From Gamsiella multidivaricata (Eukaryota; Mortierellomycota; Mortierellomycetes; Mortierellales; Mortierellaceae), in NCBI RefSeq assembly GCF_025024155.1, contig NW_026251727.1, positions 62,001 to 126,000 of the forward strand: a stretch of DNA of 64,000 bases. The letters are read 5' to 3'. The position numbers and the translations under genes are program-made. Under the pieces are notes generated by a model. The model was not told the DNA's origin. It saw only the letters and a list, made by a program, of their open reading frames with translations, and ran no database searches. Positions 1-15,863 of this stretch are shown here, piece after piece (the stretch's first letter is position 1; each line of letters starts with the position of its first letter).

Positions 1-965
1 ATCAAGCAAGCAGCAGGCTGCAAATGGGGATATGGTAGCTGTCAGGGTCGTCCAGCCAAGAGGCTGATTCGAGGTGGATCAGCTCTTCATTTGTGTCAGA
101 ATGAATATAAAAAAAGGGGGGTATCAGTCTTTAGGCAGGAGAAAGGGGGATCATAATGTGGCCCATGCTCAGATCATAAATGACGACCCCGAAAACAGCA
201 TGCGAGAGCCATCTTTCGCGTCGGTGCACGGATCAGCAAACGAGCGGAGTTTTTGAGGGACACACATGGATGACGGTCCTGGGTGGCCCATGCGTAATCC
301 GGTCACCGTAGACACCTGAATAGATAAACAACGCGATTATCAAAGACCGCGGTATGGAGTCTGTCAGTTAAGAGAGAAAGGGAGTCGCGTATGGATGGGG
401 CTCGCGTGCTTGGAAACTCCAAAGAATCTCAACTCATTTCAAAGTACAATAACGTCTTAGGCATTTTTTATCCACGCCACGACCAACTCGCAGTCTTTCA
501 TAGGGGCGTATTTGATGTGAGCAGGCTGCTACGCGAATGGCAGGCTCGAGCATGCAACCTGGATATCATCGTCGCCCTCGTCATTCAAGATATGGTGCCG
601 CTTGTGCTTTAACAATCATTGTTGCTCCTGCACCAAGTCTTGTCTTTTGGCCTACTATCAGGTGGAGCTGGAACGTGTTGCCAGATCTATCGACATCGAC
701 GCTACAACGACCACGCGAACGAACCTCTTATACACTCTTTTCCATTTTGCGCGCCTTCCTTGTCTTCTCTCTCGTACCTGTTTTACTACTACCATCCGTC
801 TCCCCGTCTTTGCCAATAATACTTATCCATCGGCCACCCACTCGCAGCTCCTCCGATCTGTTCTTAACAGCGACGGCTTAGCCTGACTAGTCCCGTTCAC
901 CCTCGTCTATCAGCCCACATTGCTTTTCAGCAGAATCGAGCCCACCGACCCTTACCTAGTTTCAA
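1..965. other. 5' flank with no supported gene
   Basis: The open frames here are short, overlap one another and have no recognisable domain or intron logic. The last 200-300 bases before 966 are pyrimidine-rich, as in fungal promoters and 5' leaders, and probably serve the gene starting at 966. I see no RNA gene or repeat. Confidence 0.5.
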
Positions 966-2817
966 ATGCAGCACGACGCCTTCAAAAAGTTTAGCAAGGA
1001 CTTGCAGGATGTACTCTCGATTTCCGGCAGCTTTATGAACAAGCAGGCAAGAAAGATACCCTTTACTGTTGACAGAAAGAGAAAGTCCTCTATGTCCCAA
1101 GCGAATGTTGGCCGACAGACCAAAAAAGCCATGGTTGACACCTGTTCACTCCATGAGTACTCAGTCTCGAATATCACCAACGAGTCACCAACGACAGCGG
1201 AGTCTGCTAACAGTCAGCTCTCGTCGTTGCCATCTGTCAAAGTTTATCCAAGAGAAAGGCCACCTATCATTCATTGCCCACCTTCGGCGTCCTCTGTGGA
1301 TCAATTTTCTCCCCAGCGGCGAGGCTGGATCCAGAATTGGGCTAATCCAAATGCAATGACGGAGCTGAATAATGTTTTAAAGTCTAGACAGGCATGGGAC
1401 ACAATCGAAAGCCATCCCAACGAGCCCATCGGACTCTTGTTTGTCAAGCGTAAGTTGATCTTTTCTTTAACGTAAGATCGCTTGAAAGTTCAAATGTTTT
1501 TAAAAGCTGCCCTAACAGTTTTTGAACAACAACAACAACAACAACGACAACGACAACGACAAAAAAAAGTTATTCAGGTCACCAATAAGGCCTCATCAAA
1601 GCTTTCTGACGTTGAGTGGAGTCTGCGTGTTAACAGTGTGGAGCGAACTTCATACCCTACTCGGTCGTTCAAGGATAACTCAGGCAATACTGCGACAATG
1701 AACGAAATCTTTCTATTGTAAGTTTCTAACGCGATCATTTGTGTCTGTTCGTTTGTGGGTGTACGATCTAGTTGTGCTAACTCGGGATGATGCTTATGTA
1801 CATCAGCGACGTGAGTGAACCTTTTCAGCTGCAGATGACAGTAGAGAGCAGCCCTGTACCTACAAAGTTCGGAACCATGGCTGGGTTATCCAACCCCCAG
1901 CCCTCCATGCTTGGTCAGTTGGAGTTGTCCTTCTGCTTGGAACAAATGGAAAAATCAATTCGTACCTACAAGCTGCGTCCACCTACCGCTGAAGATTCGA
2001 GCAAGTCGAGTGCCAAACCAGACTGCGAGGTCGTGATCATGATTGGACTTCACATCCTTGAAGAACCCGTCCTGGATCGATCCTGGGAGACTGAAGTGCT
2101 ATACCAAGGCTTTTTGACGTTCATGACCCGAGGAAGCGGACTGGCTGTAAGGCGCTTTGGGCGTTTGAATGGTGTGTTTGTCGGAAATGGTATTGCTATG
2201 TTCGACGATCATTAACTAAAGGATTCTTTGGTCTTTATGAGTAGTCATGGAAGCGGTACTGGGCGGTCTTGGAGGGACGCGCCGTCAAATTATATGATGC
2301 CGAGTACCAACAGGTAGATAAACAAGAGTGCTTCTCTCATACCAGCGCAGACCTTTGAACTTAATTTATTAATCTCTATTCCCCTTTGGATCTGGTCTAA
2401 TAGAAACGAGATGTCATAGCTGTCATTCCCTTAGTCCACATTCTGGGTGTTCAGCCCCCAGACTTGGATAAGGTCGATGTGGGTGCGAATGGGTTTTCGA
2501 TGGTGGTGGATCCGAAGGGAGTCGATATGAACACCTTGAGCTGCAGGGCCGATCCATCGGAGCTGGACTACAGCTTGTATGCCTTTACAGATTCGGCGCA
2601 CTTGTACAAGATATGGAATGCACACCTGGAAGACGCCCTAGACCAATACCAGGAAAACATGATTTACCAGGAACGAATCGTAAAAGCCAAGTTGGCCCGT
2701 CGAGCGAGCCAGAGTCTCTCGCGACATTCGTTCGAGAGCAGCGCACCGCCATCCCCCCTGGAGATGGAGGGTGAGACGTTAGGGACAGACCTAGTAGATC
2801 TGAAGTTTGTCTGGTAG
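966..2817 (+). CDS. Anillin/Mid1-like protein with C2-like and PH domains
   Basis: Probable cortical scaffold linking septins or actomyosin to the membrane at division or septation sites. Five exons: 966-1449, 1519-1717, 1807-2173, 2245-2313, 2404-2817, giving about 510 aa with phases that close. The N-terminal 160 residues are polar and Ser-rich. A short Q/R-rich stretch opens exon 2. Residues about 180-340 look like the C2-like anillin homology region, with a beta-strand joined as EIFLFDVSEPF across intron 2. From about 340 a PH domain begins (YQGFLTF, then RRFGRLNG / KRYWAVLEG across intron 3, then VKLYDAEYQ) and ends with a WNAHLEDAL C-terminal helix. The PH fold is clear. The anillin/Bud4/Mid1 assignment rests on domain order and could be another PH scaffold. 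Confidence 0.65.
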
Positions 2818-3678
2818 ATTTCATTCAACTGTTTGGTCAGTGTCCGTTCGACTAGGCTAGACCCATAACATATCGTAGTAGTGATACCAATGATACCAAC
2901 ACTCTTTCGTCCTTAATGTGAGGATAAAAAAATATGCGGCGGTGGGTGGGATGTGTGCCAGGGCTGTTTGTAAGAATAGGACATGTGGGCCAATGAGATG
3001 CGATTAAAATTGGGTTTTGAACGTGGCTCGCTTCGTCTGGTGGGAACAAACGAGCCTTGGCCTATGGAAGGTAATAGAAACAAAAGTATGTACGAAAAGG
3101 AGAACAGGGCTGCGCTACCAGGAGAAGATGGGGAGTTATCACAGGGCACTAAGACGGAGGGACGGCACTAGGACCGTAGACTATGTACGCACGAAAGAAA
3201 GAGAGGGAAAAAAGTAGGAGCGTGCACGTGATACAGACTCGAGAGGGGATAGGAAATGGACCAAGGGGACAGCGCCAGCAGTCAGTCAGAGTCGATTTCT
3301 AACAAAAACGCGCAAGTCCCTTCCTTCTTACTCTTTTTTTCTTTTTCCATCCCCTCCATCCCCTCAACCCTCCTCTCTTCTTATTTTCCCTGCACCAGCC
3401 AGTCTTCCTTGCCTTTTAGCCTTTACCCGCTTGAAAGCACCGAACCCAGGAAAAAGCAGACAAGAGGAAACATCAACAACCCACACAGCCCGCTGCTAGG
3501 TACCAAACCGAAGAAAGGCCTCGCCCATCAAGGTCATCATCAATTGTCAACTTTTCGTTCGCACTAACAGGCCATCCTCGTCATCTTCATCATCTTAGAG
3601 ACTGTTCGTTGCGTGCTGTAGTCAAGTCATCAGCAAGGACACCATCTCTTTCTGTCTACCGGATCAGTTGAACGCACC
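2818..3678. other. Intergenic region, promoter of the Ca2+-ATPase gene
   Basis: No coding exon is supported. The first part is the 3' region of the PH gene. The second part holds a perfect CACGTGAT site (3225-3232), then a long C/T-rich stretch (about 3315-3420), typical of highly expressed fungal promoters, before the ATG at 3679. Confidence 0.55.
3225..3232. promoter_or_regulatory. CACGTGAT E-box (CDEI-like, Cbf1-type site)
   Basis: The reverse complement is ATCACGTG, a perfect match to the RTCACRTG consensus known for yeast Cbf1. It lies about 450 bp upstream of the Ca2+-ATPase start. A CBF1-type bHLH gene is encoded at 48146-49225 in this window. Binding is inferred. Confidence 0.45.
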
Positions 3679-7506
<3,828 letters not shown>

Positions 7507-8401
7507 AGATCCAGCATTAGGATTAGAGAGCGATAGACTTGAACGACACGACCACCGACCCTGGACATGTGCGCGACACGAATGGTCATGTACAACGGGA
7601 AGGAGGGAGAGGAAGATAATTTTTTTACTGCTAGAGTGGTGTTGAAACGAAGTAATGCAGGTGTGCGGCCTCTTGCAAGTGCCCGAGTCTGCAGTGTAGA
7701 GTCGTTGGTGTTTCCGTGCTTCTCCTATATCATACTTTTTCTTGTTCATCTTGTTCTTTTACATTAAAATTTTTTTATTGACATTCACAGATCTAATTGC
7801 ATAAATTTGGGGCAGTGGAGCTGAAGCATCCACCATCCACCCACTTATCTTGATGATCTCGGTAGTTCATTTTCCTGGCTCCTGTGGCGGCAGGAGGCTT
7901 TCACAGGAGCCCGGCAGTCGTTAAGACAAAGGATGCGCAGGCTTCTCCTTGGTGGAGATGAAGACCAAGCAGGCTGAATGGACATGGCAATATCATAGGT
8001 TGTGGTCGTTGGTGCCGCACAGACGTCCATCTCCATTCATGACAGCGCACAGACATCTGCAACCCAACTTTAAATAGCTTAGATTGACCCGTTATCCCTT
8101 CTCTCCAGCTTCGGCTCTGGTGCCTATGCTGCCAATCTCCTCTTGGTGACCCGTGCAAGGAGGATGTGAGAAAAAGAAGGACGAACATAGTCTCCTTTCT
8201 CCTCTCGGCTGCACCCGCAAAGAGTTCCGGCCTTTGCTGGAAAAAAAGAACGTAATATGATCCCAATACAGCTGGGTAACTGTAGCAAAATCGGGATCAG
8301 TATTATCTAAGAAAGCTGTTTCCCTTTCTTCCCTTCTGTCCCGTCTTTGTATTTTTTATATTGTCTGTGTGCTGTGTTCTCTTGACTGTTTTTGCTGCGT
8401 T

Positions 8402-8405
<4 letters not shown>

Positions 8406-8437
<32 letters not shown>
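8406..8437. repeat. (CT)n dinucleotide microsatellite
   Basis: Uninterrupted CT repeat of about 32 bases, some 460 bp upstream of the next start codon. CT-rich tracts are common in fungal promoters, so it may be functional or simply polymorphic. Confidence 0.9.
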
Positions 8438-8441
<4 letters not shown>

Positions 8442-8804
8442 AAAAAGGCATTGTATCAGCACCCTCCCCATAGGTGTCCCACCCTCTCCTAAAAACCGTT
8501 CCTGGCTGTGCATCCAACCACGTTTTTCCCTCTTGATCATTGTTCGATATAGACTTCATTGAGTGTCAACCCTTGTCTTGCAGCTCTGCTCAGACGTGCA
8601 CATTAGAGTCGAGTCCATATATATTACAAACACCTTCACCATCGGACGTCAAACTGCACCTAACCCAACTCATTTACTGAAACGAACACTCGTTCGAACG
8701 CACTAGCAAAAGTCGCTTTTTTGATAAAACAGTTTCTTTTAGAACAACCCCGATCTACTCTTTCCTCTTTTCTCGTTTCGTATGAGATAGCAAGAAAAGA
8801 AAAG

Positions 8805-8828
8805 AAAAAAAAAAAAAAAAAAAAAAAA
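8805..8828. repeat. A24 homopolymer
   Basis: Run of 24 A residues on +, about 70 bp upstream of the ATG at 8899. It could exclude nucleosomes or be a retrotransposition tail; no flanking duplication is evident. Confidence 0.9.
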
Positions 8829-8898
8829 GAGTGAACAACGACACCGCCCTGACACACGGAAAGCAGACAATTTTTCCACATTATCTTCTCATCAAATA

Positions 8899-10647
8899 AT
8901 GATGCGTTATATCGACCCTATGTCCCAACCCATCTCGGGTCCGATCCCAGTTCCGGGGACACAGCAAGCTCCAACCGTGCCATTTCTGGGTGGGTCTACG
9001 AGTACGAACACACCACGGACGGCATGGACGTCCTCATGCACCCTCTTTCTCGTTGGCCCCAACCACGGCCTCGATTACAGCTCCCCCAGCAGTCATAACC
9101 ACAATAGCAATAGCCGCAACAAAGCTTTGAGCAGTGACCCATACTACGCCAACAACTCCAACATCAATTCTCACTGCGCACTGCGCCGGCTGCCGACGCT
9201 TGGGAAGCTGAAACGTCTTGGTCTCGAGAACACGACTCTCCGGTCCAAGATCACAGAGCTGGAACGGTACCTGACAGGACTGAAGAAAGAACTGATTTTA
9301 GCGAATCGACAGATCCACGCGCATAAACAGGATCGGAAGATGTTGGAGGAGCTAAAGGCGGGAGAGATCCATGTGCTGGGCGAACATATCCAGAAATGTG
9401 AGGTGGACCTGTTGGCGCGGTCTGCGGAATGTGAGGCGCTACAGGCAAAGTTGCAGCACTGTTCGAAGGAGCAGGTGGTCAAGTTGCGACAGATCAGCAT
9501 TCTCGAGACAGAGATACGGGACTATAAGCGGTTATCGGCCTTGAGTAGCTACTATACGAGTGGAGGAGGTAGTGGTAGTGGTGGTGGTAGGGGAGGAGGA
9601 GGAGGGTTGAGTGAGTTCGCGGCGAGGAATAGTAGGCATAGTTCGGATTTGTCAGAAAGTGTGCGCTCCGCGACGGTCTTTGGTGTAGGCACCGACGCTG
9701 CGCAGGTGCAGATGCAGCTACAGATCCGACAGCTCAAGGGCGAGAATTTGCGTAAGGACGAGCAGATGGAAGAGTTGCTCGTGAAGATTGCAGAGTTGAC
9801 AGCAAACGTGTCACGTCTTGAACACCAGCAACAAGAACAACAAGAACAAGAGGAACATCAGGAGGAGCGACAAGAGGAACAACAACAGCAACAACAACAA
9901 GAACAACAACAACAACAACAACAACGGCGTCAGGAGGAGGAGGAACCAGTCGCCTCGATCCTGATTCTAACACCGAGTAAACATATCTCAAAAACTCAAC
10001 ACGTCTCCATATCCACCTCCGACATCAGTTCTAATCTCAGTACCAGTACCAGTATGTTGACTGCCGGGCACGGTGCCTCATCATCATCGCTATCCCCGTC
10101 CACAACAACCGTATTCTCTGTGAACAGCGTGGGCTATGACCTCTCACTCGAGCATCCGAAACTCCTGGCAAGATACCAGGCCCTGCGGATGCAGCACGCC
10201 CAAGCATCCGAGTATCTCGATGTCCTCGAATCCGAGAACCAAGAACTCAAAGTCCAATTGCTCGACATCAACAGCAGCATCGCGGAAATCGTCAACGATA
10301 TCCCTAGCACAAACTATATTCAGACACAGCCACAGCCACAGCCACAGTCGAGAACCGTCGCGGTCTATTCGACAACTTCGGCGTCCTCACTGCATCACCC
10401 TGCCGCATCGAAGTTGACGCCTCTGGACATGGACGTCGCAGCCACAGCCGTAGCCGCTAGGCGCGGTGCTAGCAAGTATGTCTCATCCACATCTTCATCG
10501 TCACCAGCTGTGACATCCACTACGACTCCTAGCTCACCCACGAGTCCCATGCTGGCCCCAATATTGACCCACAAGTCATCGCTTCGCTACTCCAAAGACA
10601 GTCAGGTCTCGCCCCCGACCACCGATGTTGCCCTTACGTTTCAATGA
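8899..10647 (+). CDS. Coiled-coil protein of unknown function
   Basis: Single exon, 582 aa, family not recognised. The first 95 residues are Pro/Ser/Asn-rich and probably disordered. Residues about 100-220 carry strong heptad patterning (KLKRLGLENTTLRSKITELE onwards), a Gly/Ser-rich linker follows at about 225-240, and a second coiled coil spans about 265-310. It runs into a Gln/Glu tract (about 310-350) written mainly with CAA and CAG. A third helix lies near 425-465 (LRMQHAQASEYLDVLESENQ). The rest is Ser/Thr/Pro-rich. A cytoskeletal, polarity or spindle-pole scaffold is plausible but unproven. The first of two adjacent Met codons is used; the second would work equally well. Confidence 0.75.
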   Translation: MMRYIDPMSQPISGPIPVPGTQQAPTVPFLGGSTSTNTPRTAWTSSCTLFLVGPNHGLDYSSPSSHNHNSNSRNKALSSDPYYANNSNINSHCALRRLPTLGKLKRLGLENTTLRSKITELERYLTGLKKELILANRQIHAHKQDRKMLEELKAGEIHVLGEHIQKCEVDLLARSAECEALQAKLQHCSKEQVVKLRQISILETEIRDYKRLSALSSYYTSGGGSGSGGGRGGGGGLSEFAARNSRHSSDLSESVRSATVFGVGTDAAQVQMQLQIRQLKGENLRKDEQMEELLVKIAELTANVSRLEHQQQEQQEQEEHQEERQEEQQQQQQQEQQQQQQQRRQEEEEPVASILILTPSKHISKTQHVSISTSDISSNLSTSTSMLTAGHGASSSSLSPSTTTVFSVNSVGYDLSLEHPKLLARYQALRMQHAQASEYLDVLESENQELKVQLLDINSSIAEIVNDIPSTNYIQTQPQPQPQSRTVAVYSTTSASSLHHPAASKLTPLDMDVAATAVAARRGASKYVSSTSSSSPAVTSTTTPSSPTSPMLAPILTHKSSLRYSKDSQVSPPTTDVALTFQ

Positions 10648-11161
10648 TAATCAAGTTCGTAAATATCGAGACAAAGAAGACGCACACGCGTACCCGTCTC
10701 ATAATAATAATAATAATAAAGTTTTTCTTTCACGCTTTGTCTTCGCGTGTGAAAGATCTCTCTACATTTTAGATTGAAGTTAATCAACTTTTGGCACGTA
10801 CACATCTGAGCACACCCCGAATCAAAACTTGGTTTTATGCATATTCTGCCCCGTTGACAACGGAATCTTTGCACAGTATCAATGGTCTTCATAAATAAAA
10901 CAGTGAGGGGTTTACGCCTCTGTTCTCGCGCGGTCTCCCTTCTCTTGTTATGAATGGACGCTATCTTGAACTTATCTTTTTCTTCAATAAACCCGTTCAG
11001 TCGCTCCATCTGTAGATGGACATGTAGCGCATTCCCAGTCTCAAATCTATAGCTGTATTGTGCATATTGCGGACCAAACTGCTGAAAGACTTGAACACGA
11101 ATGAAAAAGCGTATTTTTTTTTTTTTTTTTTTCGCAAAATCGGGTTGAACTTTTTATTTTT
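10648..11161. other. Convergent intergenic region, 3' regions of two genes
   Basis: Lies between the stop codons of the coiled-coil gene (+) and PRP3 (-). It contains a short (AAT)n tract at about 10700-10720 and a T-run at about 11115-11132. AATAAA-like signals occur on both strands. No coding frame is supported. Confidence 0.6.
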
Positions 11162-13243
11162 TTAAAGAGTGACCTGTGCGCCCAGCATATCGTCCTCTTT
11201 GAATCCAAGCGCCTGGTCCCAATAATGCTGCACTCCAAATCGTGCCAGCGTCTCCTTGAGCTGCGCATCCGTCCTCGACTTGATAAACTGAAACTTCTTG
11301 AACTGACGCTCCCTCAGCTGTCCCTCCCAGACCAAGAGACACTTGTTGTCGATCGTTGATTCCGTCGTCTCTGTGCCGTCCAGTCGTGTATTGTCCGTCC
11401 AGTCAATTCTCCGGAGCATCAATTTCTTGTACTGGTTGATGGCCTTATGTCCACCTTCCACAACGACCATCGTAAACGTTGGGTACATGAGCACGATCCC
11501 CGTCAATCCGAGTTGCCCGGCGTTCTTGTCGACCTTGAACTTTTTCTGTGGATGTGACAAGTCATTAATCCTACACAACAAAGAGAAATCAAAAATTGAC
11601 TTTTCGGTTAGCAAAAGATTGCAGATAATAAAATGCCAGCTGTCCCTCCCAAAGCGAAATTAAAACGACTTACTTGTACAAGTTGACATAGATTCCCTTG
11701 GAGACATCCTCCTCCTTCTTCTTCTGCTCCTTGGCTTTCCGTTCCTCCGCCGACAGTTTCCTCTCTGCATTCATATCCAAATGTCCCTGCAACCGAGCCG
11801 CGACTTGTTGCCGGACTTTCATCTCAACCTCCGTCGGGTTCAGCACCGCTTCCTGTCCCAAGACCCTCATCATGTTCGCCAACTTGACCTTCGGTGCATC
11901 CGGAGGTAACAGTCCTAACCGGACCTTATCCTGCTTTTCTTTGAGCAACTCCTTTCGCCTCTGTCGCCTCAGCTTCTTGCGTTCTTTGGTCGTCAGCATG
12001 AGTGGGCGGGGTTTTGCACTGGCAGCATGAGCAGCCTCGTTTGGAGGTTCGATCGGTACGGGGTGTTGAATATAAAGTGTGATCAGTGAATCCTCGGTCT
12101 CGATGCTGGCGTGCCCTTGTGCTAGGTCGTCATAGGTTTTGTTAGGCAAAAAGGCCGCATCCCACCATTCCACGCCATCTTTCAATGTCTCGCGCTAATA
12201 GTTCATCAAAGTCATTAAACATAATGTTAGCATATAATCAAAAGCAATACTATTTCCTTTTCACAAAGACGAAACAAAACGACAAACGGATTCCTCACCT
12301 TGGTGAAACCATCCTTCATCTGCATGTCTTCCTCCTGTACGTTGGCCTGTCCACCTTGTTCGATCTCCTTCCTGAGCTGTTCAATCCTTTGTTCCGCCCG
12401 CATCTGATTCGCAATGCCCTTGAACTTGCCCTTCGGCGCAAACTTGAGCGGCCTTGCCCGGCGCTCCTTCGGTGCTGCTGCCAAATTTGGATCATAGTAT
12501 GGGTTCTTCTCCGGATTCGTAAACTCCTCAGGAACATCCAGCATCTTCAGTTCCTTCTTTGCTTCTGGCTTTTGGTTAATCTATTCCATGGTCACATCAA
12601 ATGTAAAAAGTTGATATCAGCATCGGTTTGCTTCTTCCTCAGCGAGATTGATGTTTTTCTATCGCAAAAAAAAAAACACTGTATATATATATAAAAAAAA
12701 AAAATCATTGCTCTACCTTGGCCGTGGCGAAGGATGGTGCCTTGACAGTCTTTCCAGAAGTCACCGCATTAATTATCAAGTTTCCTGCTTCATCCCTTGA
12801 GATCATCGAACTGAGATCGACGCCCAATCCTCCACGGGCTCTAGGATCCACCTGTACCGGCGCTGGTGCTGGCGCTGCTGATACGGGCGCAGTCGCCTTT
12901 GCAGCATTGAGGCTCTGAAGCTTGGGTTTAAGAGCATCGATACGCTGACGGATCAGTTCAGCAGCCGATAATCCTGCTGGTTTTGCCGCTGTCGTCGCAG
13001 CTGCTGCTGTAGTAGTCTGAACGTGCGATTGTTGTCCTTGCTGTTGCTGCCTCGCCCGCAATGCCAGATCCGCCTCCAGCTTCGCCTTTGCCGCAGCGAC
13101 CCTAGCTTGGATCTATATGGGGATTATATAGAATAAAATGTTTGAAGGTTAGTGTTGAAGCGAAACTTGTGTTCAATCGATGATCAACGGCTCGTCCTCG
13201 ATGAGATTTCAATATGCCTTGCCTCTTCCAGTGTATTGCCCAT
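11162..13243 (-). CDS. PRP3: U4/U6 small nuclear ribonucleoprotein PRP3
   Basis: Component of the U4/U6 and U4/U6.U5 snRNPs that build the precatalytic spliceosome. Minus-strand exons: 13243-13223, 13112-12717, 12580-12299, 12194-11674, 11570-11162 (about 542 aa, phases close). The central PRP3 domain includes NPYYDPNL and a basic PLKFAPKGKFKGIA segment, then GVEWWDAAFLP. The C-terminal DUF1115 domain begins near INDLSHPQKK and covers FTMVVVEGG and LVWEGQLRER. The first exon is my inference. It is only seven codons (MGNTLEE), follows an in-frame stop, and joins in phase to IQARVAAAKAKL only if the donor is GC (GAG/GCAAGG). If that is wrong, the true start lies elsewhere in 13113-13578. No PWI domain is visible, unlike human PRPF3. 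Confidence 0.92.
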
Positions 13244-13578
13244 GAGGATGTCGTATTATAGCGATGGTTAGAAGGACTCCTTGATTTGAGTGTAGACAGT
13301 TGTCGAGGCAGCAAGTCCTGTCGGATCGTCGTAGGTCGATTCAGTAGTATGAAGGAGGGTCGCAGCATAACAAAACGCGAAGCATATTCAAACTTCAAAG
13401 AACCATTTGCTACGTCACATTTTCCCTCCTTTCCTCCTTCTGATCGTTTTCAGCAGCGCATTTATTTTTCTGAAAAACTGCTGTACCCCTGGGATTCCTA
13501 ATCGCTCTTAGCGGCGCAGGGCCAATCGACTCGAGAGACAAATGGTTGTAAAAAAAAAAAAAAGGCACCTAATCACTC
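13244..13578. other. Short intergenic region upstream of PRP3
   Basis: Holds the presumed PRP3 promoter next to the CSN2 stop at 13579 and an A-run at about 13550-13563. A minus-strand frame starting near 13370 is open into PRP3 intron 1 but hits a stop at the splice junction, so I do not use it. Confidence 0.45.
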
Positions 13579-15336
13579 TTAGCGGACCTTATTGATGTTG
13601 GCTGTGTACATGGTCTCCAGGTTGGCCGACCACTTGTCCATGGCATTGTATCTCAGCGTTCCTGTCGTCCTGCAAGTGAACGGAACGTAATATAAAAACA
13701 TTTCATCAGTCATAAATATCAAAAAGGAACATGGCAGCAAGAAATAGCAAAAAAAAGTAAAAAAAAAGAAAAAAAAGAGAGACGATTGATACGTACTGTC
13801 GCTGTAACTCCAGCCGCTGGTGGACTTGATCGATATGGCCTGCAATCTTCTTGTCAAGGATCAGACTCACCAACAGATCCTCGACATCCTGCGCTGGAAT
13901 GTTGAGCTGGCGCGAAATGAACGGAATTTCGATCCTGGTATAGGGCTTGATCAACCGGATCAACACTTGCGTCCGAATGTTCTTCAGCACATCGTCGATA
14001 TACGCCCGGATGAACGGATCGTCCATGATCGTCGCCCGATTGTCCCTTAGAATCTTTTCAAACTCGCGAATATCCCTGCGTTGGTAGGCGCTCACAAGGT
14101 TCGTCATTGCCACGATCTGAGGGTCGTTCTTGTAGGGCTTGGTCTCTTGTGAGTCGAAGGGGTTGATCTGTGATTCCATCAGCATGTTGGCCAACACCAG
14201 ATACTTCAGTACCTGGATGCGCTGGAAACTACCGGCCTCGTCATAGTTGCGGAACGACTCAAAGAAATCCGTTTGCGCCTGATCCCACTCCTTCTCGCTC
14301 ATGTGCATCTTGCCTCCACACTCTCGGATGACACCCATGATGCGTGGGTGAGGAATCGCGGACTTGACAGACAGGCACTGTTGATAGAGTGCTTTCAGCT
14401 TCTTGCTGTTCTTGGTCGCAGTGTACATCTGAATCTCGAGCGCAAAGATTTCAAGTAGATGTGTTCCCTTGCGCTGGTCGTCCGTGCCGTCGTCGGCCTG
14501 GCAAGACGCATGCAACTGCCGCAAGATCTTTGACAGACGACCGTATTCCTTCCTGTCCAGCCAGAGTTTAGCCAACTTCAGGTTTGTCTTGACCAGGAGA
14601 CGCTGTTGACAATATTGGAAGATAACAGGCGATTAACAAAGGCCAAAGAGTTTGTGCAACAGATCGCCAATTCTAGCAAATGTTAGCAGAGCATTATCTC
14701 CCTACATCGTTGTTCGCGTCCTTCAGAGCGTTCAATGTTGTCTGATAGAACTTTTCCATGAACGCCATGTCCGACGAAGACGAGATAAAGTCCAGAATGT
14801 TGTTGATGCTCTTTTCGCTATAGTTCCTGGTGACCGCAGCTTTGGTGTATGGTAGCAATTGCCCGTAGTACTCCAAGGTCTATAGAGTATGCAAGAGTGT
14901 GTAAAAGTCGTGAGAAAGCTTGTTTGCAAAGCAGTATAATCCCTAGCTTAATGGCGCTGAACAAAACAGGGCCATACCTTGTCGTAGTTGCCCATCTTGA
15001 AGGAAAGCTTGACCATCTGCTTCAAGGCCTTGAAACCCCTGTCATCCATGAACCATTTCGTAAGAGATCTATGGTTAGACCGTCCAGTTCCTTTACAATC
15101 CCAATAAGCATGATAACCATCGCTCAAATTTACCAGTCTCCCTTCTCAGTCTCTGCTTCGACCACACCCTGGAATTCGACGAGGGCCGTCTCCGGTTCGT
15201 CTTCTTTGTGTCCCTTGGCGTTGTAGTATTTGTTCTCCAGGTCCACGTCAGGCTCCTCACCGTCCTCGTCCTCGTAATCAAAGTCATAGTCCTCATCCTC
15301 TTCCTCCTCCATCATGAAATCGTCGTCGTCGCTCAT
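13579..15336 (-). CDS. CSN2: COP9 signalosome complex subunit 2
   Basis: Scaffold subunit of the COP9 signalosome, which removes NEDD8/Rub1 from cullins and so controls cullin-RING ubiquitin ligases. Minus-strand exons: 15336-15134, 15038-14978, 14879-14706, 14602-13797, 13669-13579, giving 444 aa, almost exactly the length of the human protein. The acidic N-terminus ([18 protein letters not shown]) leads to [14 protein letters not shown]-like helical repeats follow ([32 protein letters not shown]). The PCI winged-helix domain covers about 300-420 ([20 protein letters not shown]), and the C-terminal helix contains [11 protein letters not shown]. The 61-nt second exon starts at GACAG/GGGT, which alone gives the conserved WGFKALKQM join. 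Confidence 0.96.
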
Positions 15337-15863
15337 GGTTCAAATAGGCTGGTTGCTTGGTTTCTACAGAACAGAAACAGAAGACGTCGAAGTGGTGAGA
15401 GAGAGGTGTGGGTGAGCTTTTGTCCGCATGTGTGAAGTGAGCGAATGAGCGAGTGAGCGTGGCGACGTATGCAGAAGGCGCAGCATTCAGTTGAGCAGCT
15501 TGGTCAAAAAAAAAAAAGACGCGACTCGCTGCTTATCCTCCGTAGTAAAGGCGCTGGTTCCTGAAGCGTTTACCTGTTGAGTGAAGAGTCGAGTAGCGAA
15601 GAAGAGTCTTTTCTCCAGAGAATTGCAGAATAGGAGGAGAGAAGGTGGGCTGCGGAAGGAGGGTTAATGGAGCGAATGAAAAGAGCAGTGGCGATCGTTT
15701 TCTCAGAGGAGACACCTGTACACACGCTTTGGTCCTCCCGCCCTCGAGTTCACGGCTCTTTTGTGACCGTGATGCAACAAATGTGATACGTGTGTGCGTC
15801 TTTCCCTTGGACGCGTTGATCTCTTTCTCTCCTTCCGACCATGGAGACAGCCACGTCCCAGAG
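15337..15863. other. Divergent promoter between CSN2 and the HAUS4-like gene
   Basis: Both genes read outward from here, about 527 bp apart. The frame of the HAUS4-like gene stays open upstream to 15645, but composition and lack of similarity favour the ATG at 15864. No other gene is supported. Confidence 0.6.

Larger units (their letters stand above)
7507..8898. other. Intergenic region with microsatellites
   Basis: No conserved coding frame is seen. It holds the Ca2+-ATPase 3' region, then a (CT)16 tract at 8406-8437 and an A24 run at 8805-8828 within the probable promoter/5' leader of the next gene. Short frames read through the CT repeat only as repeat translation. Confidence 0.6.

Noticed and set aside
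8356..8559. Open frame with repeated Arg-Glu
   Set aside because: It is only the translation of the CT microsatellite.
13102..13398. 98-codon minus-strand frame upstream of PRP3
   Set aside because: It reaches a stop at the exon-2 junction and cannot join in phase; no similarity.
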